Shown here piece by piece: positions 10,406 to 20,999 of a DNA stretch of 64,000 nucleotides. How positions within the stretch are numbered: the stretch's first letter is position 1; each line of letters begins with the position of its first letter. Below the pieces are notes generated by a model. That model was given only the letters and a program-made list of their open reading frames with translations, was not told the origin of the DNA and made no database searches. A program made the position numbers and the translations under genes. This stretch comes from Pseudofabraea citricarpa. Taxonomy: Eukaryota; Ascomycota; Leotiomycetes; Helotiales; Dermateaceae. The stretch spans positions 62,001 through 126,000 of the forward strand of contig JAPWGK010000024.1 in the NCBI GenBank assembly GCA_029641185.1. The letters are read 5' to 3'.

Positions 10406-11686
10406 TTAATTACATCGAGCCTCTTTACTGGCATACATTTTTCCATAACTCACAAGCAACTCCTCGCCAAATGCTATATCTTGATTGGCAATGACCAAAA
10501 CCCTAAGTCTTTCGGCAAACACCTCACTGTGAAAGCTGACATTGCCTTGAGATTCCCACTGGGCTTTTTGATGGCGAGATGGCGCGTTCATAAAACGCGC
10601 CCAGTTCCCAAACTGGCCTGATATGAGCGTAGCGATACCAGGAGCGTTTTCAACATCTGATATCGGCTGGCCCTCAAACTCCATGGCATATGATTCATCG
10701 CGGTGTTGTTTCTGGGAACCCAGAGGGATGAATCTTCCGATAAGCTCACCCAGAATCTGGTTTTTTTGTATTCGAGATAGTGTCCGTACTCCTCGTCCGC
10801 GGATCCTGCCGTGCTCGAAGATCTCCACGCGTGGGATCGGAATGGAGCATTGGCACATACCTAGACGTGTGGCACCACATCCAAAGCACGGAAAGAAGTC
10901 GTGCGGGTTATTTTCGTGTTTTCGAGCAAGGTGACTTGGGTTTGCAGGGTAACCCCAAGTCGATGGCCATCCACGCGGCCTTGTGCTTCCTATGAAATCA
11001 TTCAGCTGGTACACGTTTTCTTTGCCATTCTCCATGGGCCAGAACATAAAATTTCCCCCATTGATACTATCTTGCTTCCAGGCAGACCTTTGAACGATCC
11101 CGTGTTTATCGAGGTATAACAGGTGTGGATCGGGTGATGTAGGGGGCAGTGAGTAGGCAAACCTTTCGTGAAGAGAAGGTTCTTTGAACGGTTCCCTCAA
11201 AATGGGTAATGCCTGTGCCATCATATCAAAGAATGGCGACGAGTTTCGAAACTCGTTATATATCTCGCGCCATGGCACTCTTCTAGCCGAGGCAAACATG
11301 CAAATGCTGTTAGTATACGTATAAATGAGTTCGAGGAGCACCTGAAATTCTTCGTCATTGTCTAGAAAGAGAGACTTTTGGAAAGCTACTGAACACATGA
11401 GAATTGCTATAAGCTCCTTGCTCTTTGGAGTTATTTGATTTGCGTACTCTTTGCTGCTCCAAAATTTCACCGCTAAGTTATATCGGCCCCAGTTACTCGA
11501 ACCAAAAAGAAGGACATCTTGCTCAGTGTAAGGGTAACTATAACGACTTGTGAACTGCTCAAAATCTTCAAGTATCTGCTCCAGTTTACCTGTTGCCTCA
11601 GCAATGCAACGAAGTCTTCTTTCTTCTGCTGCACTCCGCTCTTGACGTTCTGTTAAACGAATCGAATTTCTCCGGGCTGTTGCCAT
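10406..11686 (-). CDS. SET-domain protein
   Basis: Single-exon gene, 426 residues. The N-terminal 270 residues are helical and unrecognised. The SET domain starts near residue 285 with EIFEHGRIRGRGVRTL, the usual G-x-G start, and ends with GEELLVSYG, which matches the C-terminal motif. Between them, the expected RFxNHSCxPN motif reads RFMNAPSRHQ...GNV, so the asparagine that helps bind S-adenosylmethionine is kept but the HSC part is lost. A CFGC...CQC cysteine cluster lies just before the domain. It is probably a protein lysine methyltransferase of the fungal 'SET only' type, or an inactive relative. Substrate unknown. Confidence 0.75.
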   Translation of the reverse strand: MATARRNSIRLTERQERSAAEERRLRCIAEATGKLEQILEDFEQFTSRYSYPYTEQDVLLFGSSNWGRYNLAVKFWSSKEYANQITPKSKELIAILMCSVAFQKSLFLDNDEEFQVLLELIYTYTNSICMFASARRVPWREIYNEFRNSSPFFDMMAQALPILREPFKEPSLHERFAYSLPPTSPDPHLLYLDKHGIVQRSAWKQDSINGGNFMFWPMENGKENVYQLNDFIGSTRPRGWPSTWGYPANPSHLARKHENNPHDFFPCFGCGATRLGMCQCSIPIPRVEIFEHGRIRGRGVRTLSRIQKNQILGELIGRFIPLGSQKQHRDESYAMEFEGQPISDVENAPGIATLISGQFGNWARFMNAPSRHQKAQWESQGNVSFHSEVFAERLRVLVIANQDIAFGEELLVSYGKMYASKEARCN

Positions 11687-12061
11687 GATGTATATCTACC
11701 TGGAAACAGTCAAAAATAAGAGTACAGGTGCATCAATTCAACTTCCAATGCCTGCTGTCAAACAGCAAGAGAAAAAGGCAAGACATCTGTAATTAGAGAA
11801 GTTCATCTCAACACAATAAGTACTTTTCAGCACTTCTTGTCCTTGGTTCATTGTCCTTTAACTCGATAGGCATTTCTTTGTCTGAGAATAAAGACAAGAA
11901 TAATGAAGTAAAGAATCTTGTAAAGATGAAAAAAGAATAATTTACCCGGTTGACAATCGAGACAATCGAGACAATCGAGACAATCAAAATCTTTCGAGGA
12001 TTTTCAAGATGGCCGGAAATACAAAGCATGGGTACAATAAGTAGTTCGAAGAAAGGGGGTA
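11687..12061. other. Intergenic between SET gene and JIP5
   Basis: Holds the promoter of the SET gene and the 3' UTR of JIP5, with one short tandem repeat. No gene seen. Confidence 0.45.
11952..11986 (+). repeat. 9-bp tandem repeat, GACAATCGA x4
   Basis: Three perfect copies and one partial copy of GACAATCGA, about 270-300 bp upstream of the SET gene start. Confidence 0.9.
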
Positions 12062-13383
12062 TCATTCCATGCCTTTAAATCCCATAATACCAGTTACTGC
12101 ACTCTTGTCCTTGCTCTTGGCCTTTTTTTGCTTCTTCCCACGCTTGCGTTCTTCCTCGTCACTGCTATCATCAGCACTGCTTTCCTCGTCACTGTCTAAT
12201 GGCCGCTTGCTAGTGCCAGTATCCATGTCCTCATCTGAATCATCTGAATCATCTAGCCATTCTGATTCTTGCCATACTTTGATCGTTGAACCACCACCAC
12301 TAATGAGTCTGCCCTCAACATCAAATCCAAGACCAATAACCCCTTCAACCTCATCGTGCCGCAATGGCTCGCCAACCATCTTGTTTGGTCCAAGTTTGAT
12401 GATGCGAATAGTACCGTCTCCCACACCAACCACGATGTTCTTTCCACCATCTCCAACGCCATCGGGCATCAGAACCAAAGCATCCAAGCTTTCTCCGCCG
12501 CCCCGTCCACCGTCTACGATGATACGCTCATCTTGGTCATCCCATACGCCTCGCTCCCACAGCGTCAATACCCCGCTCGAGTTACCAACTAGCACCTTCT
12601 CTCCCTTGCTTCGTCCTGGCTTTGACGGGAGTCCGCCCACAAAGACGCTGCTCAGCAGTTCCTCCTCCTGATCTTCACTCTTAACTAGGACTCCTCTCCG
12701 TAAATCTGTCACTGCTAAAGTGGTGCCCCCTGTTGTAACCCACTGCTTGCTATAGCCACTTGTACTCGCTTGGGTAGGTGCCAATGGGGTGAGAGAGGAA
12801 ATATAATCGTCATGAGGCCGGTGTGTTTGGGAGGGCTTTGAGGATGTGAACGAGGACGATGTGCGGAGGTCATAGAGATGCAAGGCGGCTGAATCAGTAG
12901 CTAGAAGGAGAGTCTGAGGAGAGAGGGCGTGGATAAGGGTCGGAGGGTCAATGTCAGAGGTTGATGGGTCGAGAGGAATGCAGAATTTAGTGACGACTTG
13001 GCCCGTAGAAGAAGATGCAGCCTTGAAAAGACCATCTGTTCCCGCAGAATAAAGAACTAAGATCGATCTGGTCAGCGTACCTCTCAATTGAACAGACGCC
13101 AATCCGTTGCGAACTTACCATCTCCATCTCCACTGAATGTCAACGTGCGGCAACTTCCCTTGTGTCGCCGTGTACGCCATTCGGTATCGATAGTACTGGT
13201 ACCAGCCGATAGCACGCTCGTCTCTCCATCCTCGTCGTCGCTTGAGGTACCAGGAACTGCAGGTAGTCGGAAGGATTGGACATGGCCACCAGAGAGCCCC
13301 ACGGCGAGGACGGACTCAGTGGGATGCAGAGCCTGAGCAAACAGCTCGGAGGATAAAGGCAACGTGCACAGGTTCTCGAACAT
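12062..13383 (-). CDS. JIP5: WD-repeat protein JIP5
   Basis: Nucleolar WD40 protein linked to ribosome biogenesis (WDR55 family). Two exons, 13119-13383 and 12062-13056, give 419 residues; intron 13057-13118 is 62 bp (GTAAGT...CTTAG). WD-type strands are seen as [43 protein letters not shown] and [10 protein letters not shown]. The acidic C-terminal tail is rich in Asp, Ser and Glu and ends with a [10 protein letters not shown] basic patch and MGFKGME, typical of Jip5. The start at [10 protein letters not shown] was chosen because upstream codons do not resemble the family. Confidence 0.9.
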
Positions 13384-13770
13384 CTTGCGCAACAGCTTAA
13401 TGCCCAATGGGGGGCAGAATGCAGAATGCAGATACTGCACTGAAGCTAGCTAGCTGTGCGGTGTGGAGAGCTCGAAGCAGGCTCGGTGAATAAATTATGC
13501 GGGTGGCCGTAGAGCCGATGCGGTAGCGCGAATGGAGATTTAAATGGAAGATTCAGAAACCCAAGAGGCAAAGCAGGATGGTGTGTGTTAAGGATCATTT
13601 CTTCTAAGTCTACAGCTCGGAGGCTACCGTTCTCGCTCGACGTGTATGGTGTACAATATTCATCACTTGATACATGCACATGTCGGTCATTGTCCCCTTC
13701 TTTTATCATGACGGATCATGTATTAGAAATATATCCTGAAATTTCAAGTCATTTGGCTCCTTCTGCTCTT
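13384..13770. other. Intergenic between JIP5 and RIB1
   Basis: A 387-bp stretch with the JIP5 promoter and the RIB1 3' UTR. A minus-strand frame at 13446-13709 shows no family features and is not called. Confidence 0.45.
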
Positions 13771-14977
13771 TCAAGAAGGACCATTCATCTCCAACATATG
13801 TCCCATTTTTTCAATCTGGGAAAAAAGTCAGTGGTCTGGTGGAAGAACGATGAGGATGAGGGTGGAAATTGCTCACCTTTGTCTTCAGATATCCCCCAAC
13901 TTCCTCACTTCTAATGCCTCCAACTCCCCTCCAGGCCAGAGGAATCATAGCTACCCGTTCCCTGACAACAACCTCCCGCCCCGGACCCTCTACTGCTCGC
14001 ACCTTGTCCGGATTGTTCGTCAGCAGCCTGATATCCTTCTGGCCTAGATCTACCAGCATAGCGGTCGCTAGCCCATAACTTCGAGCATCTGCTGGATGCC
14101 GTAGCAACAGATTGGCCTCTACAGTATCACTCCCTAGATCCTGTAAGTTGTATGCCTTTAATTTCTCCCCGAGTCCAATGCCTCGCCCTTCCTGTCGCAG
14201 ATAGATGATGATGCCGCCATTGGAGCCGGGCTGCGACATGAGCCTGGCTGCTTCGTCAAGCTGCTCTCCACAATCGCATCGTGCGGACCAAACCGTCTCG
14301 CCGGTATAACACTCAGAATGGATGCGCACCAACGGAGGATCTGAGCTGTCCTCTTTCGTACTTTCGCTGGCCTTGTCAGGCATGCTACTGGTCGTCCGCC
14401 CCGGAAACAAACGGCCACTATATGCGCCTCTGATCAATCTATCCATCTCACTCTCCCCGGGCCGCGGCGCATCTAGACTCGTACTGCGTATTGAATTCCC
14501 AAAGACAATGGCCAAGTGCTCCTTCGAATCCTCGTTGTTTTGATACAGGTGTAAGAACATCTCGGTCCCTGTCGTGGTTGGTATTCTGGCCCGTACCACG
14601 CAGTTGACCTCTGGTAACTTCTCTAATAATTTTGGTTTCTTGGAGCCGCATCCGCCATCCTCAGCGCTGCTGTCTACGGGAACGGAGCGTGGAGGTTTGT
14701 TGATGGCGGGGGTATTTGCGCCCGGAGTACTAGGAGGGGTGAATGCTGGAGAGACAAGCCCCGGCAATTGCTCTTCGGGTTGTTCATGACGCTGAGATGT
14801 TTCGCCATGTGGCGGAGGTGTGAGTTGTAAGGTTGAAGGTGTAGTATGTGGGTGTAGACCGTTCAGATCCAATTCGGAGATGGCACGGGAGACGGGAATC
14901 GGTCGCGGTGAGTAAAAGGGTGGCAGCGTCGTCTGCTCGTCGCGCCATTCATCGTCTGGAGTGTGTAGTTCGGGCAT
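13771..14977 (-). CDS. RIB1: GTP cyclohydrolase II
   Basis: First enzyme of riboflavin synthesis: it opens the imidazole ring of GTP and releases formate and pyrophosphate. Exon 1 is 13877-14977, intron 13816-13876 (61 bp, GTGAGC...CCCAG) and exon 2 13771-13815, for 381 residues. The zinc-binding signature [18 protein letters not shown] (about residues 217-236) has the three Cys ligands, and [18 protein letters not shown] contains the catalytic Arg region. Splicing restores the family C-terminus [19 protein letters not shown]. The first ~115 residues are a Pro/Thr-rich extension usual in fungal Rib1. It is cytosolic. Confidence 0.95.
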
Positions 14978-15849
14978 TTTCTAGAGAAGTGTTGCGCCGT
15001 GGACGATGATGAGATGTGAATTGCGCTGGAGCACCAGTGTAAAAAGACGTGACCTGGAGAGTGGAGGGGTTCTTCCATTCGGCAGGCGGAGTCCCGATGA
15101 TTACAGCAGCTGGAGTCACTTGTGCTGACCGACCTCGGTCGGCTGCTACTCGGTCGGTAGATGGCGATAAATTGTCATCGCTTAACGACCCCGTCTTTTC
15201 TCACTCGCTTTTTCTTTCCTTTAAGGCTGAGATCAGATACAGTTTAATTATTGGGGAACCTTGTGGATTGACTATAGGCTTTCTTTGGATCAAAAGAAAA
15301 GGGGTAAAAGCATAGATAAGTCATAACAAATGTATTGAGTTTTGAACGTGCAGGAGGAATTATAACATGATTCAAAGCTACCAGGAGATCCAGAGAGCCA
15401 GAGTCTCTTGAGCCTAATAAGAGGAATGTCTAGAGCTATAGGCAGACTCATGTGGTAGCGAGGGGAGGCTATTCTTCAGTGCGGCCTTGAAGGTTTATTT
15501 CTTGCTTGGTCTGTCACTGCTAGAAATGCATGATGATGCACTCCCGTACTGTACCTGATGGACAAAATCTGCGTCTGCGTCTGCGTTCCCTCGGCAGTGT
15601 CAGCTAAGCGAACACGGACATGATTAGAAATCGGCCGCTCCTATCCCTGCCACTTCCGCAGCTTGAAGATAAGTAATCCCTCCCACCATCAGCAATTCGG
15701 GACCTCATACAGTACCTCAGACCATTATTGTATATATGCGCCGGCCTGCTGATTTGTAATTACTCATCTTCCGCTCCAGGCTAAGAAATCTCTGCTGTCC
15801 CCCGTCATCTGTATCAACTCTCCTTCTTTACTACCTTCCTTTCGTTTGC
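14978..15849. other. Divergent promoter region RIB1 / DsbA-like gene
   Basis: An 872-bp region between two divergently transcribed genes. At 15125-15160 several CGGTCGG/CCGACC copies cluster in both orientations, a pattern that could bind a Zn2Cys6 factor. No gene recognised. Confidence 0.45.
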
Positions 15850-16597
15850 ATGTTGAGACCTACCGTTCGCAGGATGACCAAGTTCGACATCGAGATTGTG
15901 AGCGATACTGTCTGCCCATGGTGCTATGTGGGTAAACAGAAGCTGGACAAGGCTATCGCAGCGTACAAGAACGCTCACCCAGAGTCTGACGACACCTTTT
16001 CCACAACATGGCTACCTTTCTATCTAAATCCTGGTGCGCCGAAGACAGGTATGACAGTCATGGCCATGTACGGGTAGCAATTATATGCTGACAACCATCG
16101 CAGGCGTTGATAAGACCGCATACTACAAGTACAAGTTCGGAGAGGAGCGCACCGCCATGATCTTCGAGCGGCTTTCTGAGGTTGGCAAGGAAGCCGGCAT
16201 CAACTTCAAGTTTGGCGGCAAGACAGGAAACACACGAGACAGCCATCGATTGATCCAACTGGGCAAGAAGAAATCGCCTGCGCTCCAGACCCGAGTCGTC
16301 GAGGAACTGTTCGCGGCCTACTTTGAGCAGGAGGGCGACATCACCGACCATGACGTCCTGAAGAAAGCTGCTGTGCGCGCGGGCCTGGACGAGGAGGAGA
16401 TTGTTGAGTGGCTCAAAAGTGACAACGGTGGCAAGGAGGTCGATAAGGAGGTCGACGAAGCCAGGATGAACCAGGTTAGTGGTGTGCCAAATTTCACGGT
16501 CCAGGGAAAATATGAGGTTGGAGGAGCTCAGGATCCGACTGTTTTCTTGCGCCTGTTCGAGAAAATCAAAGCTGCCGAAGCTAGCTCCAAGGCTTAG
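15850..16597 (+). CDS. DsbA/FrnE-like thioredoxin-fold protein
   Basis: Thioredoxin-fold oxidoreductase of the FrnE/2-hydroxychromene-2-carboxylate isomerase group. Exons 15850-16048 and 16104-16597 give 230 residues; the intron is 55 bp (GTATGA...CGCAG). The redox motif CPWC sits near residues 22-25 after the first strand FDIEIVSDTV. A helical insert follows, and the cis-Pro segment SGVPNFTVQGKYEVGGAQ is typical of FrnE. A second in-frame ATG, eight codons on (MTKFDIEIV), is an equally possible start. No signal peptide, so cytosolic. Electron partners are unknown. Confidence 0.85.
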
Positions 16598-18602
16598 CTG
16601 TTTTCCTGGTCTTCTCGTTCAGCTGTTCATTAAATTTGACAATCAGAAGATATGATACCAACTGATCTTGCGAGGAGTGCGTTTTGATTCTGGTCTGAGC
16701 GATATACCACATGTTAAATAATGCTTCTGTGCTGCAGCACACGGCTATCCGTAGACCTTGGCTCGAGTTCCCCCATACTCTTTCAACTTTTCTATTGCCA
16801 GAAAAGTACTTCGTCAACTTCTTGCCACTCGTAACCTTCCAGGCGAGAACAAGTAATGCGATGCGACACCCATAATCCTCGGCCGCTCCAACCCCTCTGC
16901 TTTGGGGAAAAGCTAGCATCTTAGCTCATCTTGGGTGGTAGCACATTCCCAATTATCAGTAAGATTCTTAGCGATAACATTGATCATCAACTCGTTCATC
17001 TGTCTTCGCTATGAAACCCACCTGCCTTGCCTACCTGTCGCAATCGACTTGCTAGTATAAACAACGTAGGCATATACGTGCACAGAATGTGCTTAATAGA
17101 AGATAGATTTAATGGCCTCGACCCAGAATAACCGGCAGTGTTGTTCGCCCACGGATTTCGGCAAGGGTACTACTCTCTTTCGAAGGATGTGCTTCAGCAG
17201 ACGTATCTTTGGGTTCAGATTTGGATCTCTCTTCGTGCGGTGCATTTCGGAAGAGCGGATTGGAATCCCGAACGAATGCCGGGCGGATGGAGCATGGTAT
17301 GGCTATTGGTATTGCGTACTACTGTACCGAGAGATGGTGGTTTGTAGTGGGCCAGAAGGTGTTCGAAGATGTTTTGTTGTTTGGGGTTTGAAGAGAGCCT
17401 CGAGCTTCCGGCATGATGCGGCAGATCACGTGTGGGTGTTCTGTTTCGTGCATCACGTGTGGGGACACGGGAGTACTGTACTGGACTGGAGGAGTAGAGG
17501 TACGAGACGAGTACTGGAGGTTCCGTACGTGCCGTCGTCTTTGAATCTTGAGAAGTTGAGAATCTTGAGGGTTGAGATGCTCTGTAGCGCCCGGCCTCGC
17601 CATGAAACTCGACTCGCCTCGACCTCGAACGTGTGGTGTCGCGCCTCGCAAGGATGCGTCGCGTGTGCGAGTCCTTTGTGGCCTTCGTGCCTGCCATGGC
17701 TGGTTGTTCCCCCTGCGCAGCCAAGGCCACGCCATCCTGCGGTCCACTCAGCTGTCTGCTTTGGGTGATTTAGGGTTGGACCACCGTTTAGAGTTGCTAC
17801 CGAGTCGGCTGTTGCTTGGTTCTAGCACTAATTCTTAGCCCCTCGTGGCTGAGGTAGCGCCCTTGTCAAAGCTTGGCTGCGTCTCCTTCGCTGCTTTTCA
17901 TGGGTCGACGTCGACTGTTCCTGTGTCATGCTCCACCCGAACCCGTTTCACCCATGGCCCTCCCCCCTTCTACAGTACTGTGAAGCTCCAGGGCTTCAGG
18001 GCTTCACAGGGCTCCAGGGCCCAAGTGTGTCCAGAGCCCCCCCCAGAGTCCCAGACAACTCCCAGGCACACAAAGCCCAGCGCCGCAACGGCGAGAGTCC
18101 GAAAATGTCCAGCAGCTACAGCTACAGCTACAGCACACTGCACAGCCATGAACAACCCAACCCGTCAAGTTTGAGCCCGGCGTGATCTCCCGCATGATTC
18201 TGGTCTGCTCTCATTTCCTGGCCTTGTTTCCCGCCTCCAGTTCCCCTCCCAGCTAATCTATTCTTGCTCGTGCCCTTCTCTCTTTTCGTCTTCTCCCCGT
18301 CCTCGTAAACCAAACATCTAATTTTTTGGAGCCCACCATCCCACATACACCTGGGCCGGCCCCTTCATTTCTATACCTTCTCTTCTTCTCTCTTCTTCTT
18401 GGCTCGATTTTTTGGTCCGTTTGCATCTTTCAGCGTGGACGTTCGCCGCTCAAGGCACTACGATTCACCTTCCGCTCTTTGGACAAACTAACAATACCAC
18501 CGCCGGTCGGACAATCGCCTCCATAATCATATACTACGCCATTACGAACTGATCAATACCACACGCGCCACTACCATCTATACCCGAACCTCCACCGCCA
18601 TC
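16598..18602. other. Long gene-free region upstream of 18603 gene
   Basis: About 2 kb with overlapping open frames on both strands near 17.1-17.8 kb. These lack domains, intron logic or a compositional sign of coding. From about 18.2 kb the sequence is pyrimidine-rich, which fits a long 5' leader for the next gene. A CAGCTA run (18115-18135) and GGGCTTCAGGGCTTCACAGG-type duplications near 17.99 kb are the only local repeats. Confidence 0.45.
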
Positions 18603-19630
18603 ATGTGGGCTACAGCATTCGCCGCCACTCTTCTGCTCGCCGGTCAGGTATCCGCAGGCGCCATCAGCGATGCAGGTCTGGTGGTACGGAAGGAGGACTC
18701 GTTGGAGGGGAACATGAAGAGATACGTCGAGGCGTTGGTGGAACCCGTCGAGGAGAAAAGCCCAATCGAGAAGAGGGCGAACAACATGACCGAATGGAGC
18801 ATGGAGACTCAAGCCGCCTGCTCGTCAGCACTCAGTCTCATGAACGGAACTACTAGTAATCCTTCCGGAATGGCAGTCTGCTATAATATCCCGACGCTGG
18901 ACAGCACCACAGGTGTCTTCGAGGCCGACCTGCGATTGTACATGATCGCTCCCGCCACCGGAGAGTTCGCCTCGATTCCCAGCGAGAACGTCATGGTTGG
19001 CCTCAACTATGCCGGAGCCACGGTTTCGGCCGTCAACTCAACCCAGCTCAAGGCTCGAACCGACGAGTCGCTGATCTCGTGGCCACGCAGTGAGGAGGGA
19101 GTAGAGAAGCGAGCTTCCACGCCAACCCAGACTCAGGTTTACTATTTCGTCGGTCAGATCAACAAGGCTCAACTCACCCCAGGGGCAAACAAGTAAGTAG
19201 CAGCCTTCTCTCTCTCCCACCAACCAAAGCTGACATATTTCTTAGTGCAACTCTTGAGAAGCTGGTGACCCCACAAGTCACCTTGACTGGCACCGCAACT
19301 AATGGCCAAACCGTTAATACCACCCTTTCTTCAGGCGATGCTACCTTTGTCTATGGTGTTTTCTCCCGCGCCGTCTCCGACGGAACAACTTTCACCAAGA
19401 GTCAAGCTCAAATCGCACCCATCCAGACCCTCGTCGTTGCCAAGGATGCACCTTTCATCGTTCCCGGTACTGGAATCCTCATTTTCCCCATCGGAGGCAT
19501 TATCACAGCAATCTGGACCCTTCTTTTCGTCTCGACAATTGGATATGGTACCTTTGGACGTATGCAATTCGCCGATCAATTCAAGCGACGATCAAATGCT
19601 GCCACCAAGGGCAACACAGCACGCATTTGA
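18603..19630 (+). CDS. Secretory-pathway single-pass membrane protein
   Basis: Function not recognised. Exons 18603-19192 and 19246-19630 give 324 residues; the intron is 53 bp (GTAAGT...CTTAG). It has a signal peptide (residues 1-18, cut near VSAGA) and several N-glycosylation sites (NMTE, NGTT, NSTQ, NTTL). Two Lys-Arg sites (EKRANN and EKRAST) could be cut by a Kex2-type protease. One C-terminal membrane helix (GTGILIFPIGGIITAIWTLL) is followed by a basic cytosolic tail. The layout suggests a type I membrane protein of the cell surface or secretory route. A long pyrimidine-rich leader suggests strong constitutive expression. Confidence 0.8.
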
Positions 19631-20999
19631 GGAACGAATCGATTTCTTTTTTTCATTTTCAGCGACAAAGTAGATGCAGTTTGAAAGGAACCTCAGAGAG
19701 GGTGGCGGGTTGTAAGCAGATATTAAATCCATTTCGTTATAGCACTTAGAATTTGACAATAATTACCGTTACAGGCATTTCCTGCTTTTCTTCTTGGGGG
19801 CTGGGCTTTCGAAGCTCGTTTCTCTTTGGTGGAATCTTTTTTTTCTCTTTTCCTTTTTAACGATTGAGATATCCCCCTGATTTATTCTAGACCCTGAGCT
19901 AGAATGATAAAAAGCAAGAATATTGGCCTCTGCGGAAGAAACCCTATGTTTTATCTTGTCTTATTTGGAATAATGCACTGTTCAATTTCAAGAGGAAATC
20001 TTAGGTAACTAGCTATTTTCCATGAAATTATATTCAAGATATTCAGTCCCACAGCCTTGCGAATTCCCACGGTGTGATCAAAGCCCTCAGATAGGTTTTT
20101 TAAAAGCAGCTTTTTTACCTCCGCTCAAGCTTTCTCGGCTTAATTTGTACCACTATATCTAGCTCTTTTCCAAGAGAAGGATCATAACGGCCATGTTCGC
20201 ACCGGGGCGTGCCGTCGCTTATTTCTTCTTTTGCTATACACCCACCTCGATATAGGCATATACGCTGGAGCGCCTGTGCGTTTCACGCTTTTGCTCATGG
20301 TACGCGTAATCCAAAAACACATATTAATACCCTCAACCCGTTCGAAATGCAACATTGAGCGGATTAAAGAGAGTTTTCTGGCGCACTGAACAGCTTGGAT
20401 GAAGGCTGAACGACGGTAGCTTTTGGGTGTGTGATAAACACACAAACTTCGGATCCTCGACAGCCTGCCCGAGAATATGAAGGCATGTGTTTTTACTGCA
20501 CCTTTTCATCCTGCAAGCAAACCAGGTACGAACCCAACTCTCCACTTCACAACCAATCAGTCAGTTAATAGCGGTGAAACTACTTGCTATTGTCTGTGCA
20601 TGATTTCATCTGATAGTACAAAATACTTTTAGCTACTTATATATCACTCGAAACCGACATGCTTATCAAGAACCAGCAGAAGACAAATTGTTGTCAAGCA
20701 GCTCGAAACTGGCCAAATTTTCCCTCCACTGTACACTATTTCAAAAACGCAGGACCGACTCGCAACCATGATTTCAATTCTCGGCATCAACCATCTGCAG
20801 CATCTGCAGCATCTGCAGAAGGATCCAAGTCAAATGCATCGTCTACCAGCGGAAACTTTGCAAAGCTGATCAAACAGGGAGAAAAGAGATGGTTCAAGAA
20901 AGGAACTAGCAATGTGAATGTGTGACTTGACAATCACACCTTTTCTGTCTGATCTGCTAAGACACTACCTTCTATTGGCGCCCTATCCATGTAACCACC
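19631..20999. other. Intergenic region with one weak small ORF
   Basis: About 1.4 kb between the membrane-protein gene and the P450 3' end. Only the small candidate ORF listed separately was noted. Confidence 0.4.
20659..20925 (+). CDS. Possible small protein (88 aa)
   Basis: Weak candidate. The C-terminal half, NFAKLIKQGEKRWFKKG after a Ser/Ala-rich stretch, looks more protein-like than chance. A CATCTGCAG 9-bp repeat (three copies near 20790-20817) makes part of it. No family recognised, and the true start or splicing could differ. Confidence 0.25.
   Translation: MLIKNQQKTNCCQAARNWPNFPSTVHYFKNAGPTRNHDFNSRHQPSAASAASAEGSKSNASSTSGNFAKLIKQGEKRWFKKGTSNVNV

Noticed and set aside
12069..12671. 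200-aa plus-strand frame inside JIP5
   Set aside because: Antisense shadow of the Asp/Ser-rich JIP5 coding sequence.
13446..13709. 87-aa minus frame between JIP5 and RIB1
   Set aside because: No family features; lies in the RIB1 3' UTR / JIP5 promoter.
17112..17768. Overlapping open frames on both strands (218 aa plus, 171 and 142 aa minus)
   Set aside because: No domains, odd Cys/Arg/Trp-rich composition, mutually exclusive frames; more likely a GC-richer spacer upstream of the 18603 gene.
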